A stretch of DNA of 64,000 bases from Nonomuraea spiralis (GTDB lineage: Bacteria > Actinomycetota > Actinomycetes > Streptosporangiales > Streptosporangiaceae). Below the pieces are notes generated by a model that ran no database searches, was not told the origin of the DNA, and was given only the letters and a program-made list of their open reading frames with translations. Position numbers and translations under genes: made by a program. How positions within the stretch are numbered: position 1 is the stretch's first letter; each line of letters opens with the position of its first letter. Shown piece after piece: positions 34,613 through 44,119 of this stretch. The stretch spans positions 242,201-306,200 of the forward strand of contig NZ_BMRC01000012.1 in assembly GCF_014648435.1 (NCBI RefSeq), written 5' to 3'.

Positions 34613-35458
34613 ATGGGGAGCAGGACCGCGATCTCGGCCGGAGTGCTCGCGGTGGCGCTGGGGGCGATCCCGGCGGGGGCGCCGGCCGCTTCCGCCGCCG
34701 CCCAGGACTGCACGCGCGACGGCGGCCTGCTCTCGGGGGTGACCAACACCCTGTGCGACGTCGTCGGCGCGCTCACGGGCACGGTCGACGACCTGACCGG
34801 CGGCGCGACCGAGGGGGTGACCAAGGGCGTCGAGGACACCACCGGCGACGTGCTCGGCACCGTCGGCGACGCCGTGCCGACGGGCCGGCCCGGCAAATCC
34901 TCCGACCCGGCCCGGCCCTCCCCCAGCCCCACCGGCACCGGTCTGGTGCCCGAGACGCTGAAGGACGTGTGCCTGCCGGTGCTGGCCTGCGACGACCAGG
35001 GCGTGCTCCAGACGCTGGCCCCGCGGCCCACCCCCACGATCTCGCCCGAGGCCGGGCGCCCGGAGCGGTCCGGGCGGCCCCGCGAGCGCACCGAGCAGGA
35101 GACCGCGCCGCTGCCGACGCAGCCGCCCACGCCGCCGCGGAACAGGCCGTACATGATGGACGACGAGCGGCCGGTCACCGCCGAGGAGCCGACCGCCGAT
35201 CCCGACGACTCTCGGGTGGAGCTGCTGTGGCCCAACCCGTTCGCGCGTGAGCTGGCCGTGCCGCTGCGCGATCAGCGGGTGGTGCGGCCCAGCCCGCCGG
35301 CCTCCGACGTGCTGGGCACGGTGCTGACGATCGTCCTGCTGGGGTCGGCGGTGCTGGCCACCCGGATCGTGCAGCAGCGGCGGCACCGGGCCGAGCCGAG
35401 CGAGTCGATCCCGTTCGAGCCGGCCCCGGCGGGCAGCGGGCGGCACCGCCTGGCGTGA
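34613..35458 (+). CDS. Secreted protein with C-terminal membrane anchor, unknown function
   Basis: A 281-residue protein. Residues 1-32 are a signal peptide (ending PAASAAAQ), then a cysteine-containing repeat-like block (CTRDGGLLSGVTNTLC; GTVDDLTGG, GVTKGVEDTTGDVLGTVGD) and a second pair (VCLPVLACDD). A long Pro/Arg/Glu-rich linker follows, and a single membrane helix at about 240-260 with a basic cytoplasmic tail. There is no LPxTG sorting signal. It resembles actinobacterial cell-surface proteins with a paired-cysteine N-terminal module. AGGAGGGG sits 5 nt before the ATG. Confidence 0.75.
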   Translation: MGSRTAISAGVLAVALGAIPAGAPAASAAAQDCTRDGGLLSGVTNTLCDVVGALTGTVDDLTGGATEGVTKGVEDTTGDVLGTVGDAVPTGRPGKSSDPARPSPSPTGTGLVPETLKDVCLPVLACDDQGVLQTLAPRPTPTISPEAGRPERSGRPRERTEQETAPLPTQPPTPPRNRPYMMDDERPVTAEEPTADPDDSRVELLWPNPFARELAVPLRDQRVVRPSPPASDVLGTVLTIVLLGSAVLATRIVQQRRHRAEPSESIPFEPAPAGSGRHRLA

Positions 35459-35465
35459 GGCGCCC

Positions 35466-36230
35466 TCAGCCGCCGATGGCGTGGGCGCCGCCGTCGACGT
35501 GCACGATCTCGCCCGTCGTGGCCGGGAACCAGTCGGACATGAGGGCCACGCACGCCTTGGCGGCCGGGACGGTGTCGGTGAGGTCCCAGCCCAGCGGCGA
35601 ACGCTCCGGCCAGCTCTCCTCGAACTCCTTGAAGCCCGGGATCGACTTGGCGGCCATCGTACGCAGCGGACCGGCCGAGACCAGGTTGACCCGGATGTTG
35701 TGCTTGCCCAGGTCACGGGCGAGGTAGCGGCTGCACGACTCCAGGCCGGCCTTGGCCACGCCCATCCAGTCGTAGACCGGCCACGCCCTGGAGGCGTCGA
35801 AGTCGAGGCCGACGACCGCGCCGCCCTCCTTCATCAGCGGCAGGCACGCGACGGCCAGCGACTTGAACGAGTACGTGGAGATCTGCAGGGCGGTGGCGAC
35901 GTCCTCCCACGGCGTGTTGAGGAAGTTGCCGCCCAGGGCGCTCTGCGGCGCGAACCCGATCGAGTGCACGACGCCGTCGAGCCCGTCGACGTGCTCGCCC
36001 ACCCGGGCCGCCAGCGTGTCGAGCTGGTCGGTGTCGGCGACGTCGAGCTCCAGCACCGGCGGGGTCTGGGGCAGCCGCTTGGCGATGCGCTCGACCAGGC
36101 TCAGCCGCCCGAACCCGGTGAGCACCACCGTGGCGCCCTCCTCCTGGGCCAGCTTGGCCACCGAGAAGGCGATCGAGGCGTCGGTGAGCACGCCGGTCAC
36201 GAGGATCCGCTTGCCTTCGAGAATTCCCAC
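35466..36230 (-). CDS. fabI: Enoyl-ACP reductase (InhA/FabI)
   Basis: A 254-residue NADH-dependent reductase for the last step of fatty acid elongation. Sequence GILEGKRILVTGVLTDASIAF begins the fold as in InhA, and YDWMGVAKAGLE holds the Tyr-x6-Lys catalytic pair. GTG 36230 is chosen over ATG 36248: the residues it drops are not in the family and it lies just after the FabG stop. FabG-FabI order is the same as mabA-inhA in mycobacteria. It converges on the anchored secreted protein with a 7-base gap. Confidence 0.94.
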   Translation of the reverse strand: MGILEGKRILVTGVLTDASIAFSVAKLAQEEGATVVLTGFGRLSLVERIAKRLPQTPPVLELDVADTDQLDTLAARVGEHVDGLDGVVHSIGFAPQSALGGNFLNTPWEDVATALQISTYSFKSLAVACLPLMKEGGAVVGLDFDASRAWPVYDWMGVAKAGLESCSRYLARDLGKHNIRVNLVSAGPLRTMAAKSIPGFKEFEESWPERSPLGWDLTDTVPAAKACVALMSDWFPATTGEIVHVDGGAHAIGG

Positions 36231-36231
36231 G

Positions 36232-36927
36232 TCAGTGCCCCATTCCAAGTCCGCCGTCGACCGGGATCACGGCCCCGGTGATGTAAGAGGCGTCGTCCCC
36301 GGCCAGGAACCGGACGACGCGCGCGACCTCCGCGGGGGCCGCCTGCCGCCCGAGGGGGATGTTCTTGACGATGGCCTCCTGGTCGAGGCCGGCCGTCATG
36401 TCGGTGGCCACGAAACCGGGCGCGACCACGTTGACGGTGATGTTGCGCGAGCCGTACTCGCGGGCCAGGGAACGGGCGAAGCCGACCAGGCCGGCCTTGG
36501 AGGCGGCGTAGTTGGACTGGCCCGCCTGGCCGGACAGGCCGACCACGGAGGAGACGAGGATGATGCGGCCGCGCTTGAGCTTCATCATGGGCCTGATGGC
36601 GCGCTTGGACACGCGGTAGGCCCCGGTCAGGTTGGCGTCGATGACGTCGGTGAAGGTCTCCTCCTTCATCATCGCCAGCAGGGTGTCCTTGGTGATGCCC
36701 GCGTTGGAGACGAGGACCTCGACCGGCCCCTGCTCGGCCTCGACCTTGTCGAAGGCGGCCTCCACCTCGGCTGTGCTGGTGACGTCGCAGCGGACGCCGA
36801 ACAGGCCCTCCGGCGGCTCCCCCGATCGGTAGGTGACCGCGACGGCGTCGCCGGCCGCGGCGAGTTCACGGGCGATCGCGAGGCCTATGCCGCGATTGCC
36901 TCCGGTGACGAGTACAGAGCGTGCCAT
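36232..36927 (-). CDS. fabG: 3-oxoacyl-ACP reductase (FabG/MabA)
   Basis: A 231-residue SDR reducing beta-ketoacyl-ACP with NADPH. TGGNRGIG is the cofactor loop, NAG the structural motif, and Ser in ILVSSVVG with Tyr-x3-Lys in YAASKAGLVGF form the catalytic set. GGLGMGH is the usual C-terminal end. It is first in a two-gene operon with fabI, separated by one base or overlapping depending on the FabI start. TAGCGT (36941-36936, minus strand) is 8 nt from the ATG. Confidence 0.96.
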   Translation of the reverse strand: MARSVLVTGGNRGIGLAIARELAAAGDAVAVTYRSGEPPEGLFGVRCDVTSTAEVEAAFDKVEAEQGPVEVLVSNAGITKDTLLAMMKEETFTDVIDANLTGAYRVSKRAIRPMMKLKRGRIILVSSVVGLSGQAGQSNYAASKAGLVGFARSLAREYGSRNITVNVVAPGFVATDMTAGLDQEAIVKNIPLGRQAAPAEVARVVRFLAGDDASYITGAVIPVDGGLGMGH

Positions 36928-36991
36928 GGCATCTGACGCTATCTCTTACTCGCGAGTATCCCCTTGTCCGGGTGGTACAAGATCACAGGGT

Positions 36992-37004
36992 TAGGATCGT
37001 GGAC
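36992..37004 (+). promoter_or_regulatory. -10 box for leaderless tldD mRNA
   Basis: TAGGAT at 36992-36997 fits TANNNT and lies 7 nt before the ATG at 37005. Confidence 0.6.
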
Positions 37005-38494
<1,490 letters not shown>

Positions 38495-38498
<4 letters not shown>

Positions 38499-39871
38499 CT
38501 ACTCCGCAGGAGATGGTGGAAAGGGCCCTGGAGCTCTCCGCGAACGACGGCTGCGTGGTGCTGGTGGACGAAGGGTCCACGGCCAACCTGCGGTTCGCGG
38601 GCAACACGCTGACCACCAACGGCGTGGCCCGCTCGTCCCGGCTGACCGTGATCTCGGTCGCGGGGCGGGGCGTGGGGGTGGTCTCGCGCTCGGCCGTACG
38701 CGCGGACCAGCTCGCCGACGTGGTCGCGGCGGCCGACCGGGCGGCCCGCGAGGCGCAGCCCGCCGAGGACGCCCGCCCGCTCGTCGAGGCCGGCCCGGCG
38801 TCGCCCGGCTGGGACGACGCGGTGCGCCCGACCGACATCGGGGTGTTCGAGGGGTTCGCGCCCGCGCTCGGCGAGGCGTTCTCGGCCGCCGAGGCCGGCG
38901 GCAGGAGGCTCTACGGCTTCGCCGAGCACTCCCTCACCTCGACCTTCCTCGGCACCTCCACCGGCGTGCGGCTGCGGCACGACCAGCCGACCGGCCGCCT
39001 GGAGCTCAACGCCAAGTCCGCCGACCTCAAGCGTTCGGCCTGGACCGGCGTGTCCACGCCCGACTTCACCGACGTCGACGTGGCCGCGCTCGACTCCTCG
39101 CTGGCCCGGCGCCTCGAATGGGCCAAGACCCGGGTCGACCTGCCCGCCGGCCGCTACGAGACGCTGCTGCCGCCGAGCGCGGTGGCCGACCTGATGATCT
39201 ACCTGTTCTGGTCGGCGGGGGCCAGGGACGCACTCGACGGCCGCTCGGTGTTCTCCAAGGCGGGCGGCGGCACGCGGGTGGGCGAGCAGCTGGCCACGCT
39301 GCCGATCACGCTGTCCAGCGACCCCGGGGCCGCGGGCGTCTCGTGCGCGCCGTTCGTGACCGCGCACGCCTCCAGCCGGGAGAGCTCGGTGTTCGACAAC
39401 GGGCTGCCGCTGGCCCCGACCGACTGGATCAGGGACGGCAGGCTGGAGTCGCTGCTGCAGACCCGCTACTCGGCGGAGCTGAGCGGGCTGCCGGTGACAC
39501 CGGGCATCGACAACCTCCTCGTGTCGGGCCCGGCGCAGGGCGCGCGCTCGCTGGAGGAGATGATCGCCTCGACGCGGCGCGGGCTGCTGGTCACGTGCCT
39601 GTGGTACATCCGCGCGGTCGACCCGCAGACGCTGCTGGTCACGGGGCTCACCCGCGACGGCGTCTACCTGGTCGAGGACGGCGAGGTCGTGGGCGAGGTG
39701 AACAACTTCCGCTTCAACGAGAGCCCGGTCGACCTGCTGGGGCGCGTCACGGAGGTGGGCGCGGCCGAGCGCACGCTGCCCCGCGAGTGGAACGACTACT
39801 TCCAGCGCACGGTGATGCCGCCGATGCGGGTGCCCGACTTCAACATGTCGACGGTCAGCCAGGCGAGCTGA
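38495..39871 (+). CDS. tldE: TldE/PmbA-family protein
   Basis: A 458-residue non-catalytic partner of TldD; the two form a heterodimer in E. coli with the active site in TldD. No HExxxH motif is present, as expected. Family segments are VDEGSTANLRFAGNTLTTNGV near the start and LLVSGPAQGARSLEEMI and GEVNNFRFNESPVDLLGRV near the end. It starts at GTG 38495 inside the tldD stop, so the two are translationally coupled. Confidence 0.93.
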
Positions 39872-39883
39872 CCCACCGGCGCG

Positions 39884-39921
39884 CGCCCGCCGCCCGGACG
39901 GTCCACGTCCGGCGGCGGGCG
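39884..39921 (+). terminator. Hairpin terminator after tldE
   Basis: Arms at 39884-39900 and 39906-39921 pair over 16 bp with one bulged C, loop about 5 nt (GTCCA). It lies 12 bases after the tldE stop and is very stable; no T-run. Confidence 0.65.
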
Positions 39922-40026
39922 TCGTCGTTCCGCCCCGCGCCGGCCCCCAGCGCGCCGCTGGGGCGTGCCGGGGGCGGACGGGACGTCAGGTGCCGGGCAG
40001 CCGGCCCCGGGGGCGTCCAGGGACGG

Positions 40027-40239
40027 TCAGGAGTCCTCCAGGCGGAAGCCCACCTTCATGCCCACCTGGTAGTGCGCGATCTCGCCTCCGTCGAGGTGGC
40101 CGCGGATCTCGGTGACCTCGAACCAGTCCAGGTGGCGCAGGGTCTGCGAGGCCCGCTGGAGGCCGTTGCGGATGGCCTGGTCAAGGCTCTCCCCCGACGT
40201 GCCGACTATCTCAGTGACCCGATACGTTCGATCCGTCAT
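40027..40239 (-). CDS. Dodecin flavin-binding protein
   Basis: A 70-residue protein of the dodecin family, a hollow dodecamer that stores riboflavin or FMN. The sequence has the full family pattern: TYRVTEIVGTSGESLDQAIRN, then the flavin-stacking Trp39 (HLDWFEVTEIRG) and the C-terminal strand HYQVGMKVGFRLE. The true start is the ATG at 40239 behind a strong AAGGAGG site; the longer frame to 40632 is spurious. Confidence 0.95.
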   Translation of the reverse strand: MTDRTYRVTEIVGTSGESLDQAIRNGLQRASQTLRHLDWFEVTEIRGHLDGGEIAHYQVGMKVGFRLEDS

Positions 40240-40338
40240 CTCCCCATCCTCCTTACTCGAAGGCCATGATCGCATGACCCCCGTCACCGTCCGGACGCGT
40301 CGTCGCGCCCTGCCTGCCCGAGGTCTACCGTGGAAGGT

Positions 40339-40653
40339 ATGAAGGGGTTGCGGAAGAAGCAGGCCGTTCACCAGGTCACGGACGCCAGGCCGTCGCTGAC
40401 GGCCGACATCCGCAAGCGTGAGGTGGCCTACCTGATCAAGATGGGCATCCGGACGATCTGCCTGATCCTGGCGGTCGTGGTGCCGGTGCCGTGGCCGTAC
40501 CGGCTGCTGTTCATCGCCGCGGCCGTATTTTTGCCATACATAGCCGTAATCGGGGCCAATGAGCGGGGTGAGCCCGCGCCGCCGCCGGACTTTCAGTCCC
40601 CCGAAGCTAACCAAACCGAGATACCGCTGCATCGACGCGAGATCGGGTCGTGA
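40339..40653 (+). CDS. DUF3099 small membrane protein
   Basis: A 104-residue protein with two membrane helices (about 45-62 and 67-84) and charged ends. VTDARPSLTADIRKREVAYLI before the first helix is the DUF3099 signature in actinobacteria. Function unknown. The ATG at 40339 follows GGAAGG; GTG 40330 is an in-frame alternative. The 6C-type RNA starts about 45 bases after its stop. Confidence 0.88.
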   Translation: MKGLRKKQAVHQVTDARPSLTADIRKREVAYLIKMGIRTICLILAVVVPVPWPYRLLFIAAAVFLPYIAVIGANERGEPAPPPDFQSPEANQTEIPLHRREIGS

Positions 40654-40660
40654 CTAAGTC

Positions 40661-40692
40661 TTGACGCATCCCATGGGTTGTAGGTGTACGCT
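40661..40692 (+). promoter_or_regulatory. Promoter of the 6C-type RNA
   Basis: TTGACG at 40661-40666 is a good -35 and TACGCT at 40687-40692 a TANNNT -10, though the 20-nt spacing is long. Transcription would begin near 40699, at the foot of the first hairpin. Confidence 0.55.
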
Positions 40693-40698
40693 TTAGGC

Positions 40699-40812
40699 AA
40701 GCGCTCCGGTCCCCCGTCGGAGTGCTGGTGCCGGCGTTCCGGGCCCCCGTCGGAACGCCGATGAAGCGACGCCGGGTGGTTTGCCCCCGTAACCACCCGG
40801 CGTCGCCCTTTT
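40699..40812 (+). ncRNA. 6C-type small RNA with three C-rich loops
   Basis: About 114 nt made of three consecutive hairpins, each with a 9-nt loop ending in CCCCCGT. Hairpin 1: 40701-40708 with 40718-40725 (one G-U). Hairpin 2: 40732-40741 with 40751-40760, perfect. Hairpin 3: 40766-40781 with 40791-40806, a perfect 16-bp stem followed by CCTTTT, which makes it the terminator. Actinobacterial 6C RNAs (mycobacterial B11) have two such stem-loops and pair through the C-rich loops with G-rich ribosome-binding regions of target mRNAs. Here the terminator loop has the same sequence, giving three possible contact loops. Confidence 0.85.
40766..40812 (+). terminator. Intrinsic terminator of the 6C-type RNA
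   Basis: A 16-bp perfect stem with loop TGCCCCCGT, followed by CCTTTT. It is the only classical stem-plus-T-run terminator I saw in the window. Confidence 0.8.
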
Positions 40813-40967
40813 CCTGGCCAGCCCTTTGCCTCGGACGATCAGTCCCGCGCGGCGGCCGGAGTCCGATAGGACCGCTTTCCCGAAATCGTTTACACCGCCC
40901 TCCTCCTCGTAATTCCCAGGAAATCTGGAGGAAGGGGACGGCTTGACTTCAAGAGTTCGTTCGAGTG
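40813..40967. other. Intergenic region between 6C-type RNA and mobA
   Basis: 155 bases with no convincing reading frame. It is less GC-rich than average near 40870-40950. The mobA-moaA transcript ends here on the minus strand; I see no clear hairpin for it. Confidence 0.4.
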
Positions 40968-41759
40968 TCAGCCGTCAGTCAACGTCTCAGTGGTCGCCTG
41001 CTCCCAGTTCTTCGCCAATGTGATCAGTTTCGCCACGGCGTCCTCAGGGGCACTTCCCGCCCCTTGTGCCAGCCCGAGCAGGTAGGCGGTCAGCGGCGCG
41101 GCGGGCCTGGCCACCCCGTGGGCGACCTCCTTGGTCAGGTCGAGGACCAGGTCGCGGTCCACGCGGGCCGGGTCGACGCCCAGCTCCCGGCAGACCAGCG
41201 CGGTCCACTCGGCCAGTACGTTCATGCGAGCCTCCTTCAGGTCGTCCATCGTGTCGCAGTCGAACCACGGCCGGCCCGGCAGGGCCAGCCGCGTTCCGAT
41301 CAGGGGGCCGAGCAGGCCCTTGAGCGAGCGCCCGGTGTAGGCGTCGAGCGCCGCCCGCAGCTCCGGCGCCGGCCAGACGCCGACAAGCCACTGCTCGCGG
41401 CCGTCGTCGTCGACCATGACCGCCCCGGCTCCGGGACGGGCCGCCGCCAGCAGCTCGCGTACGTGATCCGCCGTCAGGAACGGCAGGTCGCCCGCGAGCA
41501 GGACCAGCCACGGCGCGCCGACCTCGCGCAGCCCGGCGGCCAGCGCGGGCACGGGGCCGCCGCCCGGCGGGTCCTCCCGGGTGAAGACGACTCCGGGCAG
41601 ATCGCGGCGCGGGCCGACGACGACTGTGCGGCGCGCGCCGGACACCGCCGCGACCACACGCTGGACCAGCGGCCGGCCACCGACGGCGAGACCGGGTTTG
41701 TCCGCCCCGCCGAGCCGGCGGGCCGCTCCCCCGGCCAGGATCACCGCGTCGAAGCGCAC
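40968..41759 (-). CDS. Molybdenum cofactor guanylyltransferase (MobA) fused to DUF6457
   Basis: A 263-residue fusion. Residues 1-180 are a nucleotidyltransferase with the MobA P-loop-like start ILAGGAARRLGGADKPGL, Asp in LLAGDLPFL and the C-terminal FDCDTMDDL. Residues about 185-260 (NVLAEWTALVCRELGVD to ITLAKNWEQ) form a separate helical DUF6457 domain often found in Moco genes of actinobacteria. It would attach GMP to molybdopterin, though the MobA/MocA specificity is not certain. GTG 41759 lies one base past the moaA stop. Confidence 0.85.
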   Translation of the reverse strand: MRFDAVILAGGAARRLGGADKPGLAVGGRPLVQRVVAAVSGARRTVVVGPRRDLPGVVFTREDPPGGGPVPALAAGLREVGAPWLVLLAGDLPFLTADHVRELLAAARPGAGAVMVDDDGREQWLVGVWPAPELRAALDAYTGRSLKGLLGPLIGTRLALPGRPWFDCDTMDDLKEARMNVLAEWTALVCRELGVDPARVDRDLVLDLTKEVAHGVARPAAPLTAYLLGLAQGAGSAPEDAVAKLITLAKNWEQATTETLTDG

Positions 41760-41760
41760 G

Positions 41761-42750
41761 CTAGCCGCCGATGGCCGACATCGGCCTGGACGGCTGGAGG
41801 AAGGACGGGTCGTCGATGCCGTGGCCGGCGCGCTTGCGGGCCACCGCCGCGATCCACCGCGCGGCCAGCTCGTCGTCGGAGGCGCCGGCGCGCATGGCGC
41901 TCTTGAGGTCGGACTCCTCGGTCGCGAACAGGCAGTTGCGCACCTGGCCGTCGGCCGTGAGCCTGACCCGGTCGCAGGCGCCGCAGAACGGCCGCGTCAC
42001 CGAGCCGATCACGCCGACCCGGGCCGGGCCGCCGTCGACCAGGAACCGCTCGGCCGGGGCGCTGCCGCGCTGCTCCAGGTCGTCGGGCGTCAGGTCGAAC
42101 GCGGCCGACAGGCGCTCCAGGATCTCGTCGGCGGTGATCATGCCCTCGCGGGTCCAGCCGTGCTGGGCGTCGAGCGGCATCTGCTCGATGAAGCGCAGCT
42201 CGTAGCCGTGGTCGAGGCAGAAGCGCAGCAGCGGAACGGCCTCGTGGTCGTTGACGTCGCGCATGAGGACGGTGTTGACCTTGACCGGGCGCAGGCCCGC
42301 CGCTTCGGCCGCGGCCAGCCCCTCGACGACGTCGGCGTGCCGGTCGCGGTGGGCCAGCCGCTTGAACGTGGCCGCGTCGAGCGTGTCGAGCGAGACGTTG
42401 ACCCGGTCGAGCCCGGCCTGCGCCAGCGGCCCGGCGAGCCTGGCCAGGCCGATGCCGTTGGTGGTCAGCGACACCTGGGGGCGGGGGGCGAGCGCGGTGG
42501 TGCGGGTGACGATGTCGACCAGCTCGCGCCTGAGCAGCGGCTCGCCGCCGGTGTAGCGCACCTCGGTGATGCCGAGCCGCTCGACGCCGACGCGCACCAG
42601 CCGGACGATCTCGTCGGCCGTGAGCAGCTCGGCCCCGGGCAGCCAGTCGAGCCCTTCGGGCGGCATGCAGTACGTACAGCGCAGGTTGCACTTGTCCGTG
42701 AGGGACACCCGCAGATCAGTCGCCACCCGTCCGAACGAGTCTCGCAACAT
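41761..42750 (-). CDS. moaA: GTP 3',8-cyclase MoaA
   Basis: A 329-residue radical SAM enzyme starting molybdenum cofactor synthesis. The radical SAM cluster is Cys21, Cys25, Cys28 (CNLRCTYC) and the second cluster CGACDRVRL plus a later Cys (NCLF). TGGEPLLRREL binds SAM. The C terminus ends in Gly-Gly, needed for activity in MoaA, and matches here (AIGG). A GGAGGTGACG ribosome site precedes the ATG. With mobA it forms an operon; moaC, moaE and others are not in the window. Confidence 0.97.
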   Translation of the reverse strand: MLRDSFGRVATDLRVSLTDKCNLRCTYCMPPEGLDWLPGAELLTADEIVRLVRVGVERLGITEVRYTGGEPLLRRELVDIVTRTTALAPRPQVSLTTNGIGLARLAGPLAQAGLDRVNVSLDTLDAATFKRLAHRDRHADVVEGLAAAEAAGLRPVKVNTVLMRDVNDHEAVPLLRFCLDHGYELRFIEQMPLDAQHGWTREGMITADEILERLSAAFDLTPDDLEQRGSAPAERFLVDGGPARVGVIGSVTRPFCGACDRVRLTADGQVRNCLFATEESDLKSAMRAGASDDELAARWIAAVARKRAGHGIDDPSFLQPSRPMSAIGG

Positions 42751-42890
42751 GGGGCGTCACCTCCTGTCCGTTTTCGCCGCAGATTTCGCCGCAGAGCCAG
42801 ACTACGACGCCCGTCGCGTGGCTCTCAAAACCGCCTCGCGCCTACGTCCGCGGCAACGCCCCGCGAGGGTGATCGATTCCTCGGCCGCGG

Positions 42891-43268
42891 TCAGGGGGCG
42901 GGGACGGCGTGGGCGGCGTGCCAGGACTCGCGGGCGTCGATGAGCTCGCCCAGGTGCCGTCTGGACCATTCGCAGCCGGCCGCCATGGGGACGAGCAGGC
43001 TGCGCCCGAGGGGGGTGAGGGCGTACTCGACGCGGGGCGGGATCTCGTCGTAGGCGGTGCGGGTGAGCAGGCCGTCGCGTTCCATGGCGCGCAGGGACTC
43101 GGTGAGCACCTTCGGGGTGATGCCGCGCAGCGGCGCCTGCAGCTCGGTGAAGCGTCTGGGGCCCTGCTCCAGGCAACGGATGATCTTGGCGGTCCACTTG
43201 TCGCCGACGCGGACGGGCGTGGCGGGGCCGCAGTCGGCGAACATGTCGGGGTTCAGGGGCTCGGCCAT
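42891..43268 (-). CDS. HxlR-family transcriptional regulator
   Basis: A 125-residue winged-helix regulator. DKWTAKIIRCLEQGPRRFTELQAPLRGITPKVLTESLRAMERDGL is the HxlR DNA-binding core in outline. A Cys near the N terminus (FADCGPATP) is conserved in redox- and quinone-sensing members. ATG 43268 is used because TACGAT (43281-43276) lies 7 nt upstream. It is divergent from an NmrA-like reductase gene, the usual layout when HxlR controls its neighbour. Confidence 0.9.
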   Translation of the reverse strand: MAEPLNPDMFADCGPATPVRVGDKWTAKIIRCLEQGPRRFTELQAPLRGITPKVLTESLRAMERDGLLTRTAYDEIPPRVEYALTPLGRSLLVPMAAGCEWSRRHLGELIDARESWHAAHAVPAP

Positions 43269-43281
43269 GACGACCATCGTA
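43269..43281 (-). promoter_or_regulatory. -10 box for leaderless hxlR-type mRNA
   Basis: TACGAT on the minus strand (43281-43276) fits TANNNT and is 7 nt before the ATG at 43268. Confidence 0.55.
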
Positions 43282-43385
43282 GGCGGGCGGGGTCGCTTAC
43301 GTTGCGGGAAGTGACCCCCGGGCGTCTACCGTCTGCCGGGCGCGGCCGGGTTCGCCGGCCGGCCAGGTGAACGAGGTGATCGACG

Positions 43386-44039
43386 ATGAGCAGGATCGTG
43401 GTGTTCGGCGCCGGGGGGCGGGCCGGGACGCGGGTGGTGGCCGAGGCCGTACGGCGCGGGCACGAGGTGACGGCCGTGGTGCGCGACCCGGGCCGGTACG
43501 CCGGGCCGTCCGGCGACGGTGTGTCGGTGGTCAAGGGGGACGTGACCGATCCGGGAAGCGTGGCGGAGGCCGCGGCGGGGCACGACGCCGCCGTGCAGGC
43601 GAGCGCCCGGATGGACGTGCCGTCGGCGGAGTTCTACCCGGCGGCGGCGCGGGCGCTGATCGGCGGGCTGGCGCGGGCGGGTGTCGCCAGGCTGGCGGCG
43701 CTGGGCATCGGCACCCTGCTGGAGGTCGCGCCGGGGACGCGCCTGGTGGACACGCCGGGCTTCCCGGAGGACGCGCGGGCGTTCTCGCTGGGGCACGCGG
43801 CCGAGCTGGAGGTGTTCCAGGAGGAGGGCGGGGCGCTGGACTGGGTGGTGATCGCGCCGCCGCCGGTGGTCCTCGACGACCGGGCGGAGCGGACCGGGGG
43901 GCACCGGTTCGGCGGGGGTGAGGTCATGGCCGCCGAGGAGGGCGGGCCGGTGTTCTCGTACGCCGATCTGGCGGTGGCGCTGGTGGACGAGATCGAGCAG
44001 CCGCGGCACCACCGGGTCCAGGTCGCCGTGGGCTACTGA
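43386..44039 (+). CDS. NAD(P)-binding protein, NmrA/atypical SDR type
   Basis: A 217-residue Rossmann protein. VFGAGGRAGTRVVAEAVRRGHEV gives the GxxGxxG cofactor loop, VVRDPGR the strand-2 specificity region and GDVTDPGSV the following motif. It resembles YwnB/CsrD-type flavin- or quinone-reductase-like proteins that are often controlled by HxlR regulators. The catalytic Tyr-x3-Lys is not seen, as usual in atypical SDRs. GAGGTGATCGACG precedes the ATG. Confidence 0.87.
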   Translation: MSRIVVFGAGGRAGTRVVAEAVRRGHEVTAVVRDPGRYAGPSGDGVSVVKGDVTDPGSVAEAAAGHDAAVQASARMDVPSAEFYPAAARALIGGLARAGVARLAALGIGTLLEVAPGTRLVDTPGFPEDARAFSLGHAAELEVFQEEGGALDWVVIAPPPVVLDDRAERTGGHRFGGGEVMAAEEGGPVFSYADLAVALVDEIEQPRHHRVQVAVGY

Positions 44040-44076
44040 GGCCGCCGGACGGGGGGCCAGAAGGGGGCCGGACATG

Positions 44077-44108
44077 CCGGAAGCCCGGCCGGGAGGCCGG
44101 GCTTCCGG
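44077..44108. terminator. Bidirectional terminator between convergent genes
   Basis: A perfect 14-bp stem, 44077-44090 with 44095-44108, and GGGA loop, placed between the NmrA-like stop and the stop of the secreted beta protein on the other strand. Confidence 0.75.
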
Positions 44109-44119
44109 GGTGGTGGCGC

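Noticed and set aside
40027..40632. 201-residue protein including dodecin
   Set aside because: Only the last 70 residues match dodecin, starting at a strong ribosome site; the upstream part covers DUF3099 on the other strand.
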